Assembly (NCBI GenBank): GCA_028819495.1
Contig: JAPPLI010000203.1
Span: 1 to 39,837, forward strand
DNA length: 39,837 nucleotides
Origin: Gammaproteobacteria bacterium
GTDB lineage: Bacteria; Pseudomonadota; Gammaproteobacteria; Eutrophobiales; Eutrophobiaceae
Reading direction: 5' to 3'
Shown here: piece by piece, positions 18,201 to 26,510 of the stretch
How the letters are laid out: the number at the start of each line of letters is the position of its first letter
Numbering within the stretch: the stretch's first letter is position 1
Notes under the pieces: generated by a model
What the model was told of the DNA's origin: nothing
The model's database searches: none
Seen by the model: the letters and a program-made list of their open reading frames with translations, nothing else
Made by a program: the position numbers and the translations under genes

Positions 18201-18689
18201 CAGGTCCAGGAACCAGTCGAGTTGTTTCCTGGCATAGTCTGCCTGGTTGTGCATGATGGACTGGCCGATAGCGCCGTCCCCGGCGCCGGAGAGGGCAATC
18301 AGGTCTGCCGCGCGACTGTCCAGCCAGTCTCTCCTGATAGCAGGCACGCCGCGCGCCTGTCCCTGGGTGTAACTCAGGGTGATCAACTCCGCCAGGTTCC
18401 TGAAGCCGTCATTATTCCGGCACAGCAGCACCAGCCTGTGGTTCCTGCCGGCTTCGGTTTCATCCTCCAGGCAGAGTTCCGCGCCGATCACAGGTTTGAT
18501 TCCGCGGTCGATACATTTCCGGTAGAACTTGACCATTGAAAACACGTTGTACAATTCGGTGACGGCGCCGGACCACATGCCTTTTTCAACCAGGGAGTCC
18601 ACGTAACCATCCACCCGCAACAGGCCGTCCACCAGGGAATACTCGGTGTGGACGTGTAGATGGACGAAGCTGTTTTCTACCGTTTCCAT
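15204..18689 (-). CDS. dnaE: DNA polymerase III alpha subunit
   Basis: Replicative polymerase of 1161 residues, the normal DnaE1 length. The N-terminal PHP domain begins [13 protein letters not shown] (His10, 12, 14). The palm has the catalytic aspartates in PDFDVDF (Asp402 and Asp404) and [10 protein letters not shown] (Asp556). The finger segment RRAMGKKK...[13 protein letters not shown] and the beta-clamp binding motif QDDLF (916-920) are present, followed by an OB domain ([13 protein letters not shown]). The ATG at 18689 overlaps the end of rnhB by 13 nt. A 24-bp palindrome inside rnhB ends 15 nt upstream of this start and could affect translation initiation. Confidence 0.98.
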   Translation of the reverse strand: METVENSFVHLHVHTEYSLVDGLLRVDGYVDSLVEKGMWSGAVTELYNVFSMVKFYRKCIDRGIKPVIGAELCLEDETEAGRNHRLVLLCRNNDGFRNLAELITLSYTQGQARGVPAIRRDWLDSRAADLIALSGAGDGAIGQSIMHNQADYARKQLDWFLDLFPERFYLELQRTGRPGEDIYIDEALALASEFDIPVVATNDVRFLASEDFSAHEARVCIHNGYTLNDPKRPRHYSNEQYLKTPKQMQELFHDLPEALRNSENIAIRCNLELEFGDYHLPEFPVPEEFDQSGWLRREANAGLERLLEDRRASVNGIDKEQYSRRLDNELDVITSMGFPGYFLIVADFIRWAKQQGIPVGPGRGSGGGSLVAYVLGITDLDPMYHELLFERFLNPERVSLPDFDVDFCMDRRDEVIEYVSGRYGRERVSQIITFGSMAAKAVVRDVGRVLGHPYGYVDKIAKLIPFELDMTLDKALQAEEMLKQRYHEEEEVKILIDLAKKLEGLSRNAGKHAGGIVISPRELTEFMPLYCERNTAVTSTQFDMGDVEAIGLVKFDFLGLRTLTIIDWAVKDINEQLPERSGATLDIRNIPLDDAGTYATIRRMDTTAVFQLESDGMRKLIKRLEPDKFDDLVALVALFRPGPLDSGMVDDFIDRKKGKAQVRYIHPALEPVLKPTYGVILYQEQVMQIARVLGGYTLGSADLLRRAMGKKKREEMAQQRDIFVKGAEGNKISKTVATSIFDLMEKFAGYGFNKSHSVAYALLAYQTAWLKTHYPAAFMAAVLSADMNNTDRIVRLIEELRRMKLVIRPPSINHSEFKFRVMDEKTILFGMGAIKGAGRSAIISLCDERQERGQFSDLFEFCRRTDPRRVNKRVIEALVRSGALDDFGRTRSVLAASLEKALRFAEQFVSNADTGQDDLFGTDLLASPAGSNGEAEIPYVGAPDWEDLVRLKGEKETLGFYLEGHPITRFEHELAPFITSGLSKVKAGMNLTVAGYIENLRIRSGVRGRMAELVLDDKTARVQVTVYNENYQKYGELIQKDQLVVIKGEAVEDDYYETGVSIVAAEVYPLAELRRRYASIRLKINKKMLDDEFVSGLKEVLSRYGSGTNRVLMEYNNGNVSTLLSFGSGWDVNISDELLTELTHMVGMTNVCLDFPGRVSL

Positions 18690-19294
18690 CTTTGCTGAAC
18701 TTCAGGGGACAGAATTAATTCTGTCCCCGATAACCTCTGAACCGGGGCGAAACTGCGCCGGTGAATTGGACACAATCCGTTTTCCGATAACGCCTGGATA
18801 TGCTGCCTGGTCGGATACCCCTTGTGCCGGGCAAAGCCGTAGCCCGGGTATTTCCGGTCCATTTCCCGCATTTCCCGATCCCGCCAGACCTTTGCCAGGA
18901 TTGAGGCGGCGCTGATACATGCCTCGGTGCGGTCGCCTTTTATGACGGCGCTTACCGGGTATTCGGTGTCGGGGCAGCGATTGCCGTCAACCAGCACCCG
19001 GTCAGGTTTTATGCTTAACCCCCGGATTGCCCGTTGCATGGCCAGCATCGTCGCGTTCAGTATATTCAACCGGTCAATCTCCTCGTGGCCGGCGCGGCCG
19101 ATTGAACAGGCCAGCGCCTTTTCCCGGATGCGTTCCGCCAGTTGTTCCCTGCGCCGTTCAGGTATTGTCTTGGAATCGGCCAACCCGGCAATCATCTCAG
19201 TTTGATCCAGGATCACTGCGGCCGCAATCACCGGCCCTGCCAGGGGTCCCCGCCCCGCTTCATCGACGCCTGCCACCAGTTGCAAACGGTGCAT
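18677..19294 (-). CDS. rnhB: ribonuclease HII
   Basis: Removes ribonucleotides from RNA/DNA hybrids and misincorporated sites. 205 residues; core motifs [15 protein letters not shown] (catalytic Asp-Glu), [17 protein letters not shown], the central VDGN segment, [13 protein letters not shown] and [15 protein letters not shown]. The usual RNase HII end comes at about SFAPVQRL. Here an extra tail of some 18 residues ([16 protein letters not shown]) is encoded by the GGGGACAG palindrome and the start of dnaE. It sits between lpxB and dnaE as expected. Confidence 0.95.
   Translation of the reverse strand: MHRLQLVAGVDEAGRGPLAGPVIAAAVILDQTEMIAGLADSKTIPERRREQLAERIREKALACSIGRAGHEEIDRLNILNATMLAMQRAIRGLSIKPDRVLVDGNRCPDTEYPVSAVIKGDRTEACISAASILAKVWRDREMREMDRKYPGYGFARHKGYPTRQHIQALSENGLCPIHRRSFAPVQRLSGTELILSPEVQQRWKR
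18705..18728. repeat. REP-like palindrome inside rnhB 3' end
   Basis: Perfect 24-nt palindrome: GGGGACAGAATT followed by its reverse complement, starting 16 nt upstream of the dnaE ATG. It is translated as part of the RnhB C-terminal tail. GGGGACAG is a frequent core of REP-type elements mobilised by TnpA-REP (RAYT) transposases; a sister palindrome occurs at 39174-39194. Confidence 0.75.
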
Positions 19295-19303
19295 TACACA
19301 TTT

Positions 19304-19440
19304 GCCACAGAGGACACAGAGACCACGGAGTGGATCATGAACTTTACAGATTTACGAGCAATCTTCATAATTTTCGTCTCTTGCCAGACCTGAAAACGTA
19401 TTAACCATATTAACTCTGTATCCTCTGTGTTCTCTGTGGC
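19304..19440. repeat. inverted pair of CACAGAGG-type dispersed repeats
   Basis: Two 27-nt copies in opposite orientation fill the rnhB-lpxB gap: GCCACAGAGGACACAGAG... at 19304-19330 and its near reverse complement at 19414-19440. Related single copies lie at 22031-22049 and 37476-37502, the latter touching the pyrH stop. In the RNA the pair could fold into a long hairpin with an 83-nt loop. There is no gene between the arms. Confidence 0.65.
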
Positions 19441-19442
19441 TC

Positions 19443-20567
19443 TTACGCTTCGAGCAGGTCCAGGACAGCTTGCGCCGCGCTCGTTTCGGCCGACCGCAGC
19501 GAGACATGCAGGTCCGTGAAACGGCGGGACAATGACTGCGCTTCGCCCGGATGCTTCAGCCAGTACTGCAACGCCGGAGCAAGGATTTCCGCACGGCAGT
19601 CCGACTGAAAATACTCGGGCACAAGCCTCTGTCCGGCCAGCAGGTTGGGCAGGGATACGTATTTTACCTTAAGCAATGCCCGCACAATCCAATAGCTCAG
19701 GCTATGCATTCTGTAAGCCACTACCATGGGGGTCTTGTACAGCATCGCCTCCAGTGTAACGGTGCCTGAAGCGACCAGCGCAACACTGGCAGCCGCCAGT
19801 GTGTCCGCAATGCTGTCTTTCACTATTTTCAACTGCAAACCCCTGCTTTCGGCTGCTGCGCGCAAATGCTTCTCTGCGCCATCATTCACTGCATTGGTTA
19901 TGAACCTGGCCCCGTCATGGCGCGCAGCCAGCCAGGCAGCCGCATCCAGGAAGGGACCGGTAAGCCTGTCAAGTTCCGCATGCCTGCTGCCGGGCAGAAT
20001 GGCAACCGTCAAACAATCGGGAGGCAGGTCCAGGCGCCGGCGGGCGCTTTCCGTATCCGGTTGAATATCCACCTTTCCTGCCAGGGGGTGTCCCACGTAC
20101 CTGGCCGGAACCCCGCGCCCGAGTAAAAATTCCTCCTCAAACGGAAAAATACATAACACGAGTTGCGCGGCCTGCCTGATTTTCCGCACCCGCCAGGGAC
20201 GCCATGCCCATACCGTGGGGCAGACGTAATGGATGGTTTTTATACCGGCGCTGCGCAACGTCCGTTCCAGGCCGAGATTGAAGTCAGGCGAGTCAACTCC
20301 GATAAACACATCCGGCCGTTCCCGGATTAAGTGTTCTGCAAGCCTGGTCCGCATCGCTCTCAACTCCCGCACTTTCCCAAGCACCTCAACCAGTCCCATT
20401 ACCGCCAGTTTTTCCATAGGAAACAGGATGTCGCAACCTGCTGCGCGCAGGTTCGGTCCTCCTATTCCGGACACCCTGATGTCCGGCCGGAATTGCCTTA
20501 TCTCCCTGATTAACTCCGCGGCAAGGAAGTCTCCTGAAGGTTCACCCGCTACAATCCCGATTTTCAC
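19443..20567 (-). CDS. lpxB: lipid-A-disaccharide synthase
   Basis: Membrane-associated glycosyltransferase that condenses UDP-2,3-diacylglucosamine with lipid X in lipid A synthesis. 374 residues. It shows KIGIVAGEPSGDFLAAELI, the VSGIGGPNLRAAGCD segment, MEKLAVMGLVEVLGKV, FIGVDSPDFNLGLE, HYVCPTVWAWRPWRVRKI, CIFPFEEEF, VGHPLAG, LPGSRHAELDRL, VASGTVTLEAML and MVVAYR, all characteristic of LpxB. It follows lpxA after a gap holding a REP-like inverted repeat, and precedes rnhB. Confidence 0.97.
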   Translation of the reverse strand: MKIGIVAGEPSGDFLAAELIREIRQFRPDIRVSGIGGPNLRAAGCDILFPMEKLAVMGLVEVLGKVRELRAMRTRLAEHLIRERPDVFIGVDSPDFNLGLERTLRSAGIKTIHYVCPTVWAWRPWRVRKIRQAAQLVLCIFPFEEEFLLGRGVPARYVGHPLAGKVDIQPDTESARRRLDLPPDCLTVAILPGSRHAELDRLTGPFLDAAAWLAARHDGARFITNAVNDGAEKHLRAAAESRGLQLKIVKDSIADTLAAASVALVASGTVTLEAMLYKTPMVVAYRMHSLSYWIVRALLKVKYVSLPNLLAGQRLVPEYFQSDCRAEILAPALQYWLKHPGEAQSLSRRFTDLHVSLRSAETSAAQAVLDLLEA

Positions 20568-20597
20568 TTTGGTTTATTCAGCTGTGCCTGAAATCCT

Positions 20598-20664
20598 GGG
20601 GTCAGAGTAAAATCACCACCGGCCCTGCTGTTGCCGACATTCCTGGCGATTTTACTCTGACCCC
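20598..20664. repeat. REP-like inverted repeat GGGGTCAGAGTAAAAT, long form, copy 1
   Basis: 17-bp arms GGGGTCAGAGTAAAATC and its exact complement enclose a 33-nt asymmetric middle, in the lpxA-lpxB gap. The middle is nearly the reverse complement of that in the copy at 21961-22027, so these two copies lie in opposite orientation on either side of lpxA-fabZ. Confidence 0.85.
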
Positions 20665-20714
20665 ACCCATTCACGAATGGGGGGCAGAACGAACTGATGG
20701 ATATCCCCTTTCCA

Positions 20715-21488
20715 TCATCTCACAATCCCACGCTCGGATTGCTCGATGAAACGGGTGAACAGTGCGACTTCCTCGTTCTCATCAGCAAGCGTACGCAGTT
20801 TTTTCAGGGCATTTTTCAGCAGCAACCCTTCGCGATAGACAATGCGGTAGGCCTTCCTGAGCGCTTCAACCGAACCATCGGAAAACCCGTTGCGCTTGAG
20901 TCCCACCCTGTTAAGGCCAGCCGGTTTTGCGCTGTTGCCGGATACCATCAGGTACGGAGGCACGTCTTTCAGGATTATGGAAGCAATGGCGGAAATACTG
21001 TAGCGCCCGACCCGGCAAAACTGGTGTACGCCGGTAAACCCGCCCAGAATGGCGTAATCATCGATATGCACATGACCGGCCAGGGTAGCATTATTGGCGA
21101 AAATTGCGTTGTTCCCCACCTGGCAATCATGGGCGATATGCACGTACGCCATGATCCAGTTGCCGTTTCCCACCCGGGTGACGCCTCCACCCTGTGCCGT
21201 CCCGCGGTTAATACTGCAGAATTCCCTGATAACATTATTGGAACCAATCTCCAGGAAGGACTCTGCCTCACCCCGGTATTTCTTGTCCTGGGGATCATCC
21301 CCGATCGACGAGAACTGGGATATCCTGGTGGCGTCTCCTATCCGGGTAGGGCCTTTGACAACCACGTGCGGCCCGATAACACAGTTGTCGGCTATTTGGA
21401 CCCGGTCCCCGATAACGGCATAAGCGCCGATACTGACCCCGCTCCCAATCCCGGCGCCGGGGTGCACTTTCGCAGTGGGGTCGATCAA
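20715..21488 (-). CDS. lpxA: acyl-ACP--UDP-N-acetylglucosamine O-acyltransferase
   Basis: First enzyme of lipid A synthesis, 257 residues, cytoplasmic trimer. The left-handed beta helix is seen as hexapeptide repeats (VHPGAGIGSGVSIGAYAVIGD..., NCVIGPHVVVKG), followed by GNGNWIMAYVHIAHDCQVGNN with the catalytic His region and ANNATLAGHVHIDDYAILGG. The helical C-terminal domain contains GLKRNGFSDGSVEALRKAYRIVYREGL. The start overlaps fabZ by 4 nt (ATGA), so the two are translationally coupled. Confidence 0.97.
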   Translation of the reverse strand: MIDPTAKVHPGAGIGSGVSIGAYAVIGDRVQIADNCVIGPHVVVKGPTRIGDATRISQFSSIGDDPQDKKYRGEAESFLEIGSNNVIREFCSINRGTAQGGGVTRVGNGNWIMAYVHIAHDCQVGNNAIFANNATLAGHVHIDDYAILGGFTGVHQFCRVGRYSISAIASIILKDVPPYLMVSGNSAKPAGLNRVGLKRNGFSDGSVEALRKAYRIVYREGLLLKNALKKLRTLADENEEVALFTRFIEQSERGIVR

Positions 21489-21934
21489 GTCTCCCGGTCC
21501 GAAATAGTAGTCAATAAATCCGAGTCGGCTACGACCGCGTCATCGACTTTTGCAACACAGGAAAAGCGCCAGATATTCCTTCGCAATGCAACGAACCTGA
21601 CTTCGATCACCAGTTGATCGCCCGGACCGACGGTCTTTCTGAACCTGGCCTTGTCAACTCCGACCAGGTAATACAACTTGTTCCAGTGATCGCCCCCTTC
21701 TTCCGACAATAATCCAAGTATCGCAGAAGCCTGGGCCATTGCCTCGATGATGAAGACACCCGGCATGATTGGTTGCTGGGGAAAATGTCCCTGGAAAAAC
21801 GGTTCGTTGACAGTGACGTTCTTGATCGCGGTCAGGGACACACCGGGTTCGTAATCCGTCACCTTATCCAGCAGCAGCATGGGATAACGGTGCGGCAACG
21901 CTTGTTTTACCTGCTCAATATCCAGTTCCGGCAT
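21485..21934 (-). CDS. fabZ: 3-hydroxyacyl-ACP dehydratase FabZ
   Basis: 149 residues, hot-dog fold. It dehydrates 3-hydroxyacyl-ACP in fatty acid elongation and competes with LpxA for 3-hydroxymyristoyl-ACP. Motifs are [35 protein letters not shown] with the catalytic His, and [12 protein letters not shown] with the catalytic Glu. The end overlaps the lpxA start by 4 nt. Between it and lpxD lies a 122-nt gap with a REP-like element, where many genomes have a shorter spacing. Confidence 0.97.
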   Translation of the reverse strand: MPELDIEQVKQALPHRYPMLLLDKVTDYEPGVSLTAIKNVTVNEPFFQGHFPQQPIMPGVFIIEAMAQASAILGLLSEEGGDHWNKLYYLVGVDKARFRKTVGPGDQLVIEVRFVALRRNIWRFSCVAKVDDAVVADSDLLTTISDRET

Positions 21935-21960
21935 AATAGTTCAAGCTCTGTGTAAATTTC

Positions 21961-22027
21961 GGGGTCAGAGTAAAATCGCCGAGTACGTTGGCAATAGCAG
22001 GGCCGGTGGTGATTTTACTCTGACCCC
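21961..22027. repeat. REP-like inverted repeat GGGGTCAGAGTAAAAT, long form, copy 2
   Basis: 67 nt with the same arms and nearly the same middle as copy 1 but in inverse orientation, in the fabZ-lpxD gap. It is followed directly by a partial CACAGAGG-type repeat (TCTCTGTCCTTTGTGGC, 22033-22049). The stretch before lpxD therefore consists largely of repeats. Confidence 0.85.
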
Positions 22028-22056
22028 ACCCATCTCTGTCCTTTGTGGCTGACTAT

Positions 22057-23070
22057 TCATTCTATCAGTTTTTCCATTGCAGCGACCCTCCTGGCCAGTT
22101 CGTCCAGGCGCCTGAACCTGACCATGTTCCTGCGCCAGGTCATATTATCCGTTATCGGCACCCCGGAAGAGTACACGCCGGCCTGCGTGATACTGTTCGA
22201 TACGCCGGACATGCCGGTCAGGACGACATCATCGGCAATCTCGATATGGCCGGCAATGGCGCTGGCGCCGCCGATCATGCACCTGCGGCCGATTTTTGTG
22301 CTGCCGGCCACCACTGCGCCCCCGGCAATGGCAGTGTGCTCTCCAACCCTGACATTATGGCCAATCTGCACCTGGTTATCGATTTTCACGCCGGCTTCTA
22401 TTACGGTGTTCTCAATAGCGCCCCTGTCAATAGTGGTGTTGGCGCCTATTTCAACGTCATCTCCGATCATGACATTACCGAGTTGCGGAATTTTCAGCCA
22501 GCGGCCTGAGTCATTGGCTATCCCGTAACCATCCGCTCCGATGACGACACCAGGATGTATCAGGACCCGCATACCGATTTCAACCCGTTCCATGAGGGTC
22601 GCGCGGGAGTGGATGTGGCAGTGGCTGCCGATTTTAACTCCCGCTTCGACCACGCATCCCGGACCGATATAAGTGCGCGCGCCGATGACGGCATTGCAGC
22701 CAACCACGGTATTGGCGCCAATAAAACAATCTGCCGCGATATCCGCATTTGCTTCGATTACCGCGGTTGGGTGGACTCCGGGAGCGAATTCCGGGGCGGG
22801 GTTCAGAAACCTGGCCGCTTTCGCGTAAGCCAGGTAGGGATCCTCCGTAACCAGGCTTGCCGTGGGACAGGCCGGCACATCCGTTGCAGCCAGCATCACC
22901 GCACTGGCGCGGGTAGTTTCCAGGTCGGCGCGATAGCGTTTATTGGCATAGAACGTCAAGTCACCGGGCGCTGCGTTGTGCAGGCTGGCAACATTGGTTA
23001 TCTCGTCGGCAGGGTCGCCTCGCAGTTCTGCGTCACAAACTGCAGCAATTTCTGCCAAAGTTGCCGTCAT
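22057..23070 (-). CDS. lpxD: UDP-3-O-acylglucosamine N-acyltransferase
   Basis: Third step of lipid A synthesis, 337 residues. The N-terminal uridine-binding domain (ITNVASLHNAAPGDLTFYANKRY) is followed by the hexapeptide beta helix (VHPTAVIEANADIAADCFIGANTVV... and DDVEIGANTTIDRGAIENTVI), NQVQIGHNVRVGEHTAIAGGAVVAGSTKIG with the catalytic His, and a C-terminal helix RRLDELARRVAAMEKLI. It lies 15 nt downstream of skp and is probably co-transcribed with bamA and skp. Confidence 0.97.
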   Translation of the reverse strand: MTATLAEIAAVCDAELRGDPADEITNVASLHNAAPGDLTFYANKRYRADLETTRASAVMLAATDVPACPTASLVTEDPYLAYAKAARFLNPAPEFAPGVHPTAVIEANADIAADCFIGANTVVGCNAVIGARTYIGPGCVVEAGVKIGSHCHIHSRATLMERVEIGMRVLIHPGVVIGADGYGIANDSGRWLKIPQLGNVMIGDDVEIGANTTIDRGAIENTVIEAGVKIDNQVQIGHNVRVGEHTAIAGGAVVAGSTKIGRRCMIGGASAIAGHIEIADDVVLTGMSGVSNSITQAGVYSSGVPITDNMTWRRNMVRFRRLDELARRVAAMEKLIE

Positions 23071-23085
23071 GAATACAGCAAACCG

Positions 23086-23619
23086 TCATTCAGCTCCTTC
23101 AACGTCTTTTCCCGAGTCATTTTCTTTCTTTAACTGATCTATGACAAGCTGTGAGATATCCACTTTCGGGCTCGCATAAATCACGCCTTCATTCAATATC
23201 ATGTCGAACCCGTTTTCACGGGCGATGGTATTGATGGCATCGACGATATCTTTCTGGATTTTTCCAATTTCCTCGTTCCTGCGGAAGGTCAGGTCTTCGC
23301 GGAATTCATCCTGGTTGCGTTTCAGTTCACGCCGCTCGTTGACGATGTCCCTTTCCAGTTTACTCCGTTCCGCCTCGCTCATGATGGGCGCATCCTTGGT
23401 CAGTCTGTCTTCCATTTCCTTCAATGATTTCTGCGCATCCACAAGGTCCCGGTCCCGCGGGGCAAACTCTTTCTCAAGCAGACTGCGCATCCTCTCGGCC
23501 TGGGGCGATTGTTCCAGGATGCGTATGGCATTGACGGCGCCGATCTTGTAATCCTCGGCAATCGCCTGGGGAATAATGCCGACCGTAAAAAAACATATCA
23601 GGAAACAGGTAAGCCTCAT
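23086..23619 (-). CDS. skp: periplasmic chaperone Skp/OmpH
   Basis: Jellyfish-shaped trimeric chaperone that carries unfolded outer-membrane proteins to the Bam complex. About 177 residues from ATG 23619 (GGAG 12 nt upstream); a TTG at 23637 would add six residues. The signal peptide is about residues 1-21 (CFLICFFTVGIIPQAIA). The mature protein starts with KIGAVNAIRILEQSPQAERM and continues as a long charged coiled coil (SLKEMEDRLTKDAPIMSEAERSKLERDIV). The position between bamA and lpxD is standard. Confidence 0.93.
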   Translation of the reverse strand: MRLTCFLICFFTVGIIPQAIAEDYKIGAVNAIRILEQSPQAERMRSLLEKEFAPRDRDLVDAQKSLKEMEDRLTKDAPIMSEAERSKLERDIVNERRELKRNQDEFREDLTFRRNEEIGKIQKDIVDAINTIARENGFDMILNEGVIYASPKVDISQLVIDQLKKENDSGKDVEGAE

Positions 23620-23660
23620 AGCGCTGATAGACTCCAATAAATCAAGTTAATTATTATTCT

Positions 23661-25997
23661 CTAAAATGTTGAACCAAAAGTAAACTGGAACGGTTGCGTC
23701 TCATCGCCTTCCTGGTCTCCAATGGGTCTGGCTATACTAACACTTACCAGGCCAAAAGGTGAGATCCAGATGCCGCTCAAACCCGTAGAATACCTGAGTT
23801 CGCTGAATTCGAATGATTCATCGCTGGAATAGACATTGCCGCCGTCAAAAAACGCGGCAAACCGTACCTGCTTGAATTCCTTGAGAAAAGGCAGGGGAAA
23901 TATCATTTCCGCCCCGCCGATAACCTTGATATTGCCGCCCAGGGGCCGCCGCCTCGTCCCTCCGTGCACCGGGGTATCTTTCGGGCCCAGGGTGTTTTCC
24001 TCGTAGCCGCGCACCGACCTCGGCCCGCCGGCATAAAAGTTTTCAAAAAACGGGAGCTCATCAGTCCCGAACAGGCCGTTTCCGTATCCGAAATCACCCT
24101 TGACGGTAAATATGAACTCGCGCAGAACCGGATGATACCACTGGGTCCGGTATCCAATCTTGAAAAACTCGAGAGAATTACCGAACGAGGGAACTGCCAT
24201 TTCCGAACTGAACCGGTGCTGGATACCCCGGGTCGGCAATATCGCCCGGTTGCGGGTGTCGTAGGAAAACGCCGCGGAAAGCCTCAGGATATCGAATTTA
24301 CTGCCTTCCCGATCGATGAAATCCCTGACCTGCTCCGCAAAGAAACGATCTTCGGACAACCTGGTGTTCTCATAGCCGAATGCAGTGCTGATGAAGTTGT
24401 ATTCCGTCACCGGCACGCCGAAACTGACTCCGGCGCCGATGACACGGCTGTCGAACGCGGTGATGTTCGCGTCATAAGCCTCGGTTTCCTGGTAGTTTAC
24501 GTTGAAGCCGCGGCTTATGCCGTCAACGGTATAGTAAGGGTTCACGTAACCCAGGGCGAACCTGCGGTTGATGTCGCTGTTGTTGAAGGCAAACTGGATA
24601 CGTTTCCCGGACCCCAGGAAGTTGTCCTGGGTGATGCTGGTCTGGAATATCAGGCCCTGGTTCTGGGAAAAGCCCAGGCCGGCCAGGAAGTTGCCGAACG
24701 GCTTTTCGGTCACCGTGTAATCGACGTCAACCTGGTCCGCGGAACCCGCCACGGCCGGGGTCTCCACGTTGACTTCTTCGAAAAAGCCCAGCCGTTGCAG
24801 CCTGATCTTGCCGCGCTCTATTTTGGGTGTTGAAATCCACCCCCCCTCGTGCTGGCGCATTTCCCGCCTCAGCACCTCATCCCTGGTCCTGGTATTGCCG
24901 GAAAAATTGATCCTGCGCACATAGACCCGTTTGCCGGGATCGACAAAAAACGTCACTTCAACCGTATTTTCGTCCTCATCGATATCGGGGATGGAGTTGA
25001 CATTGGCAAACGCGTAGCCGGACGCGCCCAGCCGATCAGTCATGCGCTCGCTGCTGTCGGTCACCTGTTTGCGGGAGAACAGGCTGCCCTGCGTCACGCT
25101 GATGAGGTTATATAACCGTTCCTCCGGAAGAATGAACTCACCGGCCAGCTTTACGCCGGACACCGTATACTGCCCGCCCTCGGTGATGTTGATGGTGATG
25201 TAAATATCCTTCTTGTCCGGCGTGATGGACACCTGGGTGGAGTCGATGCTGAAGTTCACGTAACCCCGGTCCAGGTAAAACGAACGCAGGGTCTCCAGGT
25301 CGCCCGATAATTTCTGGCGCGAATACTGGTCGTCCTTGGTAAAAAAGGAAAGCAGGGTAGGCTCGGACAATTCAAAGTCATCCAGCAAATCCTCTTCCCG
25401 GTAGGAGCGGTTGCCGACGATGTTGATCTGCTTGATACGCGCCGCCTTCCCTTCCGATATATCGATGGACACCGCAACCCGGTTACTGGACAGGGGAGTC
25501 ACCTCAGAGTTGACATTCACGGCATACTTCCCGGCGGAAAAATATTGCCTGCGCAGTTCGCGTTCCAGTCCGTCCAGTTGCGACTGGTCGAATACCCGCC
25601 CTTCGGCGAAGCCGATCTGGTTCAGGCCATCCAGCAGGTCTTCAGTTTTAATATCCTTGTTGCCGCTGATTTCAATGCTGCCTATCGCCGCCCGTTCCTT
25701 GAGTACTATCACCAGGACGTTGCCGTCCCTCTTGAGTTGCACGTCATCGAAAAAACCTGTCTTGAACAGGGCGCTTACCGCTTCAGAAGACACTTCGGGT
25801 GTGAACGCGTCACCCACTTCAAGCGGCAGGTAATTGAATACGGTTCCCGGGGTAAGACGCTGCAAGCCCTCAACACGGATATCCTCGATGATGAACTCCT
25901 GCGCCGCGCTCTCACAGGCAACAACGGCAAACACCAGGAGCGATAAAATCGACCTGAACAGGCAGGTTTTTGAACCTTCCGGCAACATGTTTCCCAT
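23661..25997 (-). CDS. bamA: outer-membrane protein assembly factor BamA
   Basis: Core of the beta-barrel assembly machine, 778 residues. After a signal peptide (about residues 1-32) come five POTRA repeats, starting FIIEDIRVEGLQRLTPGTVFNYLPLEVGD; later ones are marked by IKQINIVGNRSYREEDLL and VYVRRINFSGNTRTRDEVLRRE. The Omp85 barrel carries FYAGGPRSVRGYEENTLGP with the loop-6 VRGY motif and ends in an aromatic residue (FTFGSTF). In related genomes rseP lies directly upstream; here 6.6 kb of other DNA separates them, so it probably needs its own promoter. Confidence 0.97.
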   Translation of the reverse strand: MGNMLPEGSKTCLFRSILSLLVFAVVACESAAQEFIIEDIRVEGLQRLTPGTVFNYLPLEVGDAFTPEVSSEAVSALFKTGFFDDVQLKRDGNVLVIVLKERAAIGSIEISGNKDIKTEDLLDGLNQIGFAEGRVFDQSQLDGLERELRRQYFSAGKYAVNVNSEVTPLSSNRVAVSIDISEGKAARIKQINIVGNRSYREEDLLDDFELSEPTLLSFFTKDDQYSRQKLSGDLETLRSFYLDRGYVNFSIDSTQVSITPDKKDIYITINITEGGQYTVSGVKLAGEFILPEERLYNLISVTQGSLFSRKQVTDSSERMTDRLGASGYAFANVNSIPDIDEDENTVEVTFFVDPGKRVYVRRINFSGNTRTRDEVLRREMRQHEGGWISTPKIERGKIRLQRLGFFEEVNVETPAVAGSADQVDVDYTVTEKPFGNFLAGLGFSQNQGLIFQTSITQDNFLGSGKRIQFAFNNSDINRRFALGYVNPYYTVDGISRGFNVNYQETEAYDANITAFDSRVIGAGVSFGVPVTEYNFISTAFGYENTRLSEDRFFAEQVRDFIDREGSKFDILRLSAAFSYDTRNRAILPTRGIQHRFSSEMAVPSFGNSLEFFKIGYRTQWYHPVLREFIFTVKGDFGYGNGLFGTDELPFFENFYAGGPRSVRGYEENTLGPKDTPVHGGTRRRPLGGNIKVIGGAEMIFPLPFLKEFKQVRFAAFFDGGNVYSSDESFEFSELRYSTGLSGIWISPFGLVSVSIARPIGDQEGDETQPFQFTFGSTF

Positions 25998-26091
25998 AAT
26001 AAATGACTACGCACGACAAATCCATCATTCGAGGGCACTGTGTCCCCAGTACTCCGCAGGGTACTGCCTGAAAGCGACCGGCTGGAGCCGT

Positions 26092-26229
26092 TAACCCGCA
26101 TAACTCACCATACAGCGACATTGGATTATCACCATGAATTCCGGTGATCAAATCGGGGCATTTTCCGATGTAGACCTGGTCTTCTTCGCTCCATTCAACC
26201 CATTTATGATAACGATCACTTATTTTCAT
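26092..26229 (-). pseudogene. broken HicB-like antitoxin
   Basis: ATG 26229 opens a frame reading MKISDRYHKWVEWSEEDQVYIGKCPDL, then ITGIHGDNPMSLYGELC. This is the N-terminal half of a HicB-type antitoxin (small beta-sheet domain with WSEEDxxYIGxCPDL). After about 46 codons the resemblance stops and the frame runs on with unrelated residues into bamA, so the C-terminal half has been lost. Its start overlaps (ATGA) the end of a short 24-codon open stretch at about 26226-26300 (LVKLQAKPYQLQQAERAIERSKE), possibly the tail of an upstream partner that I do not recognise. Together these look like the relic of a toxin-antitoxin operon. Confidence 0.55.
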
Positions 26230-26339
26230 TCTTTGCTTCTCTCTATAGCCCGCTCTGCTTGTTGCAACTGGTAAGGTTTGGCTTGGAGTTTAACGAGGTT
26301 GAGGTTTCATTATAACGGAAAATCACGGATAAGTTGTAA

Positions 26340-26510
26340 CCTGACTGTCTGACTGTCAGGCTATCTGTCTGGGACATATTCCTGGAACATGTTCCGAAGC
26401 TGGTGTGTGTGTTTGCGTAAGTTAAGTATGGAAAAACTGAAATTATAATGTTATAATATGCGATCAACAGTCATCGTAGTAAGCAAGCACAGAGCTGAGG
26501 GGGATTAGCT
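26340..26510 (+). promoter_or_regulatory. upstream region of the Calx-beta gene
   Basis: Part of the 513-nt gap between bamA and the Calx-beta gene. It contains a dyad CCTGAC-N9-GTCAGG (26340-26360), a perfect 12-bp palindrome GGAACATGTTCC (26384-26395), two TATAAT boxes (26444-26449 and 26452-26457) with only a weak -35 (TTAAGT, 26422-26427), and a strong ribosome site GAGGGG 8 nt before the ATG at 26511. The palindrome is a candidate operator. The rest of the gap (25998-26339) holds the hicB relic. Confidence 0.4.

Noticed and set aside
19292..19442. The regularly spaced CACAGAGG motifs as a CRISPR array
   Set aside because: Only two copies, inverted relative to each other, with no unique spacers of constant length and no cas genes.
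20697..21617. 306-codon plus-strand frame opposite lpxA
   Set aside because: Shadow frame produced by the codon bias of lpxA/fabZ on the other strand; crosses two real genes and has no ribosome site.
20598..22027. The paired GGGGTCAGAG elements as ends of an insertion sequence or composite transposon
   Set aside because: The enclosed genes are the essential lpxA and fabZ in their normal order; no transposase or target duplication is seen, so dispersed REP-like elements are the better reading.
23964..24833. 289-codon plus-strand frame opposite bamA
   Set aside because: Shadow of bamA; no start signal and no recognisable motif.
26384..26395. GGAACATGTTCC read on the minus strand as a sigma-E promoter for bamA
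   Set aside because: The first hexamer resembles the GGAAC core, but no matching -10 is found at 15-17 nt, and the site lies almost 400 nt from bamA.
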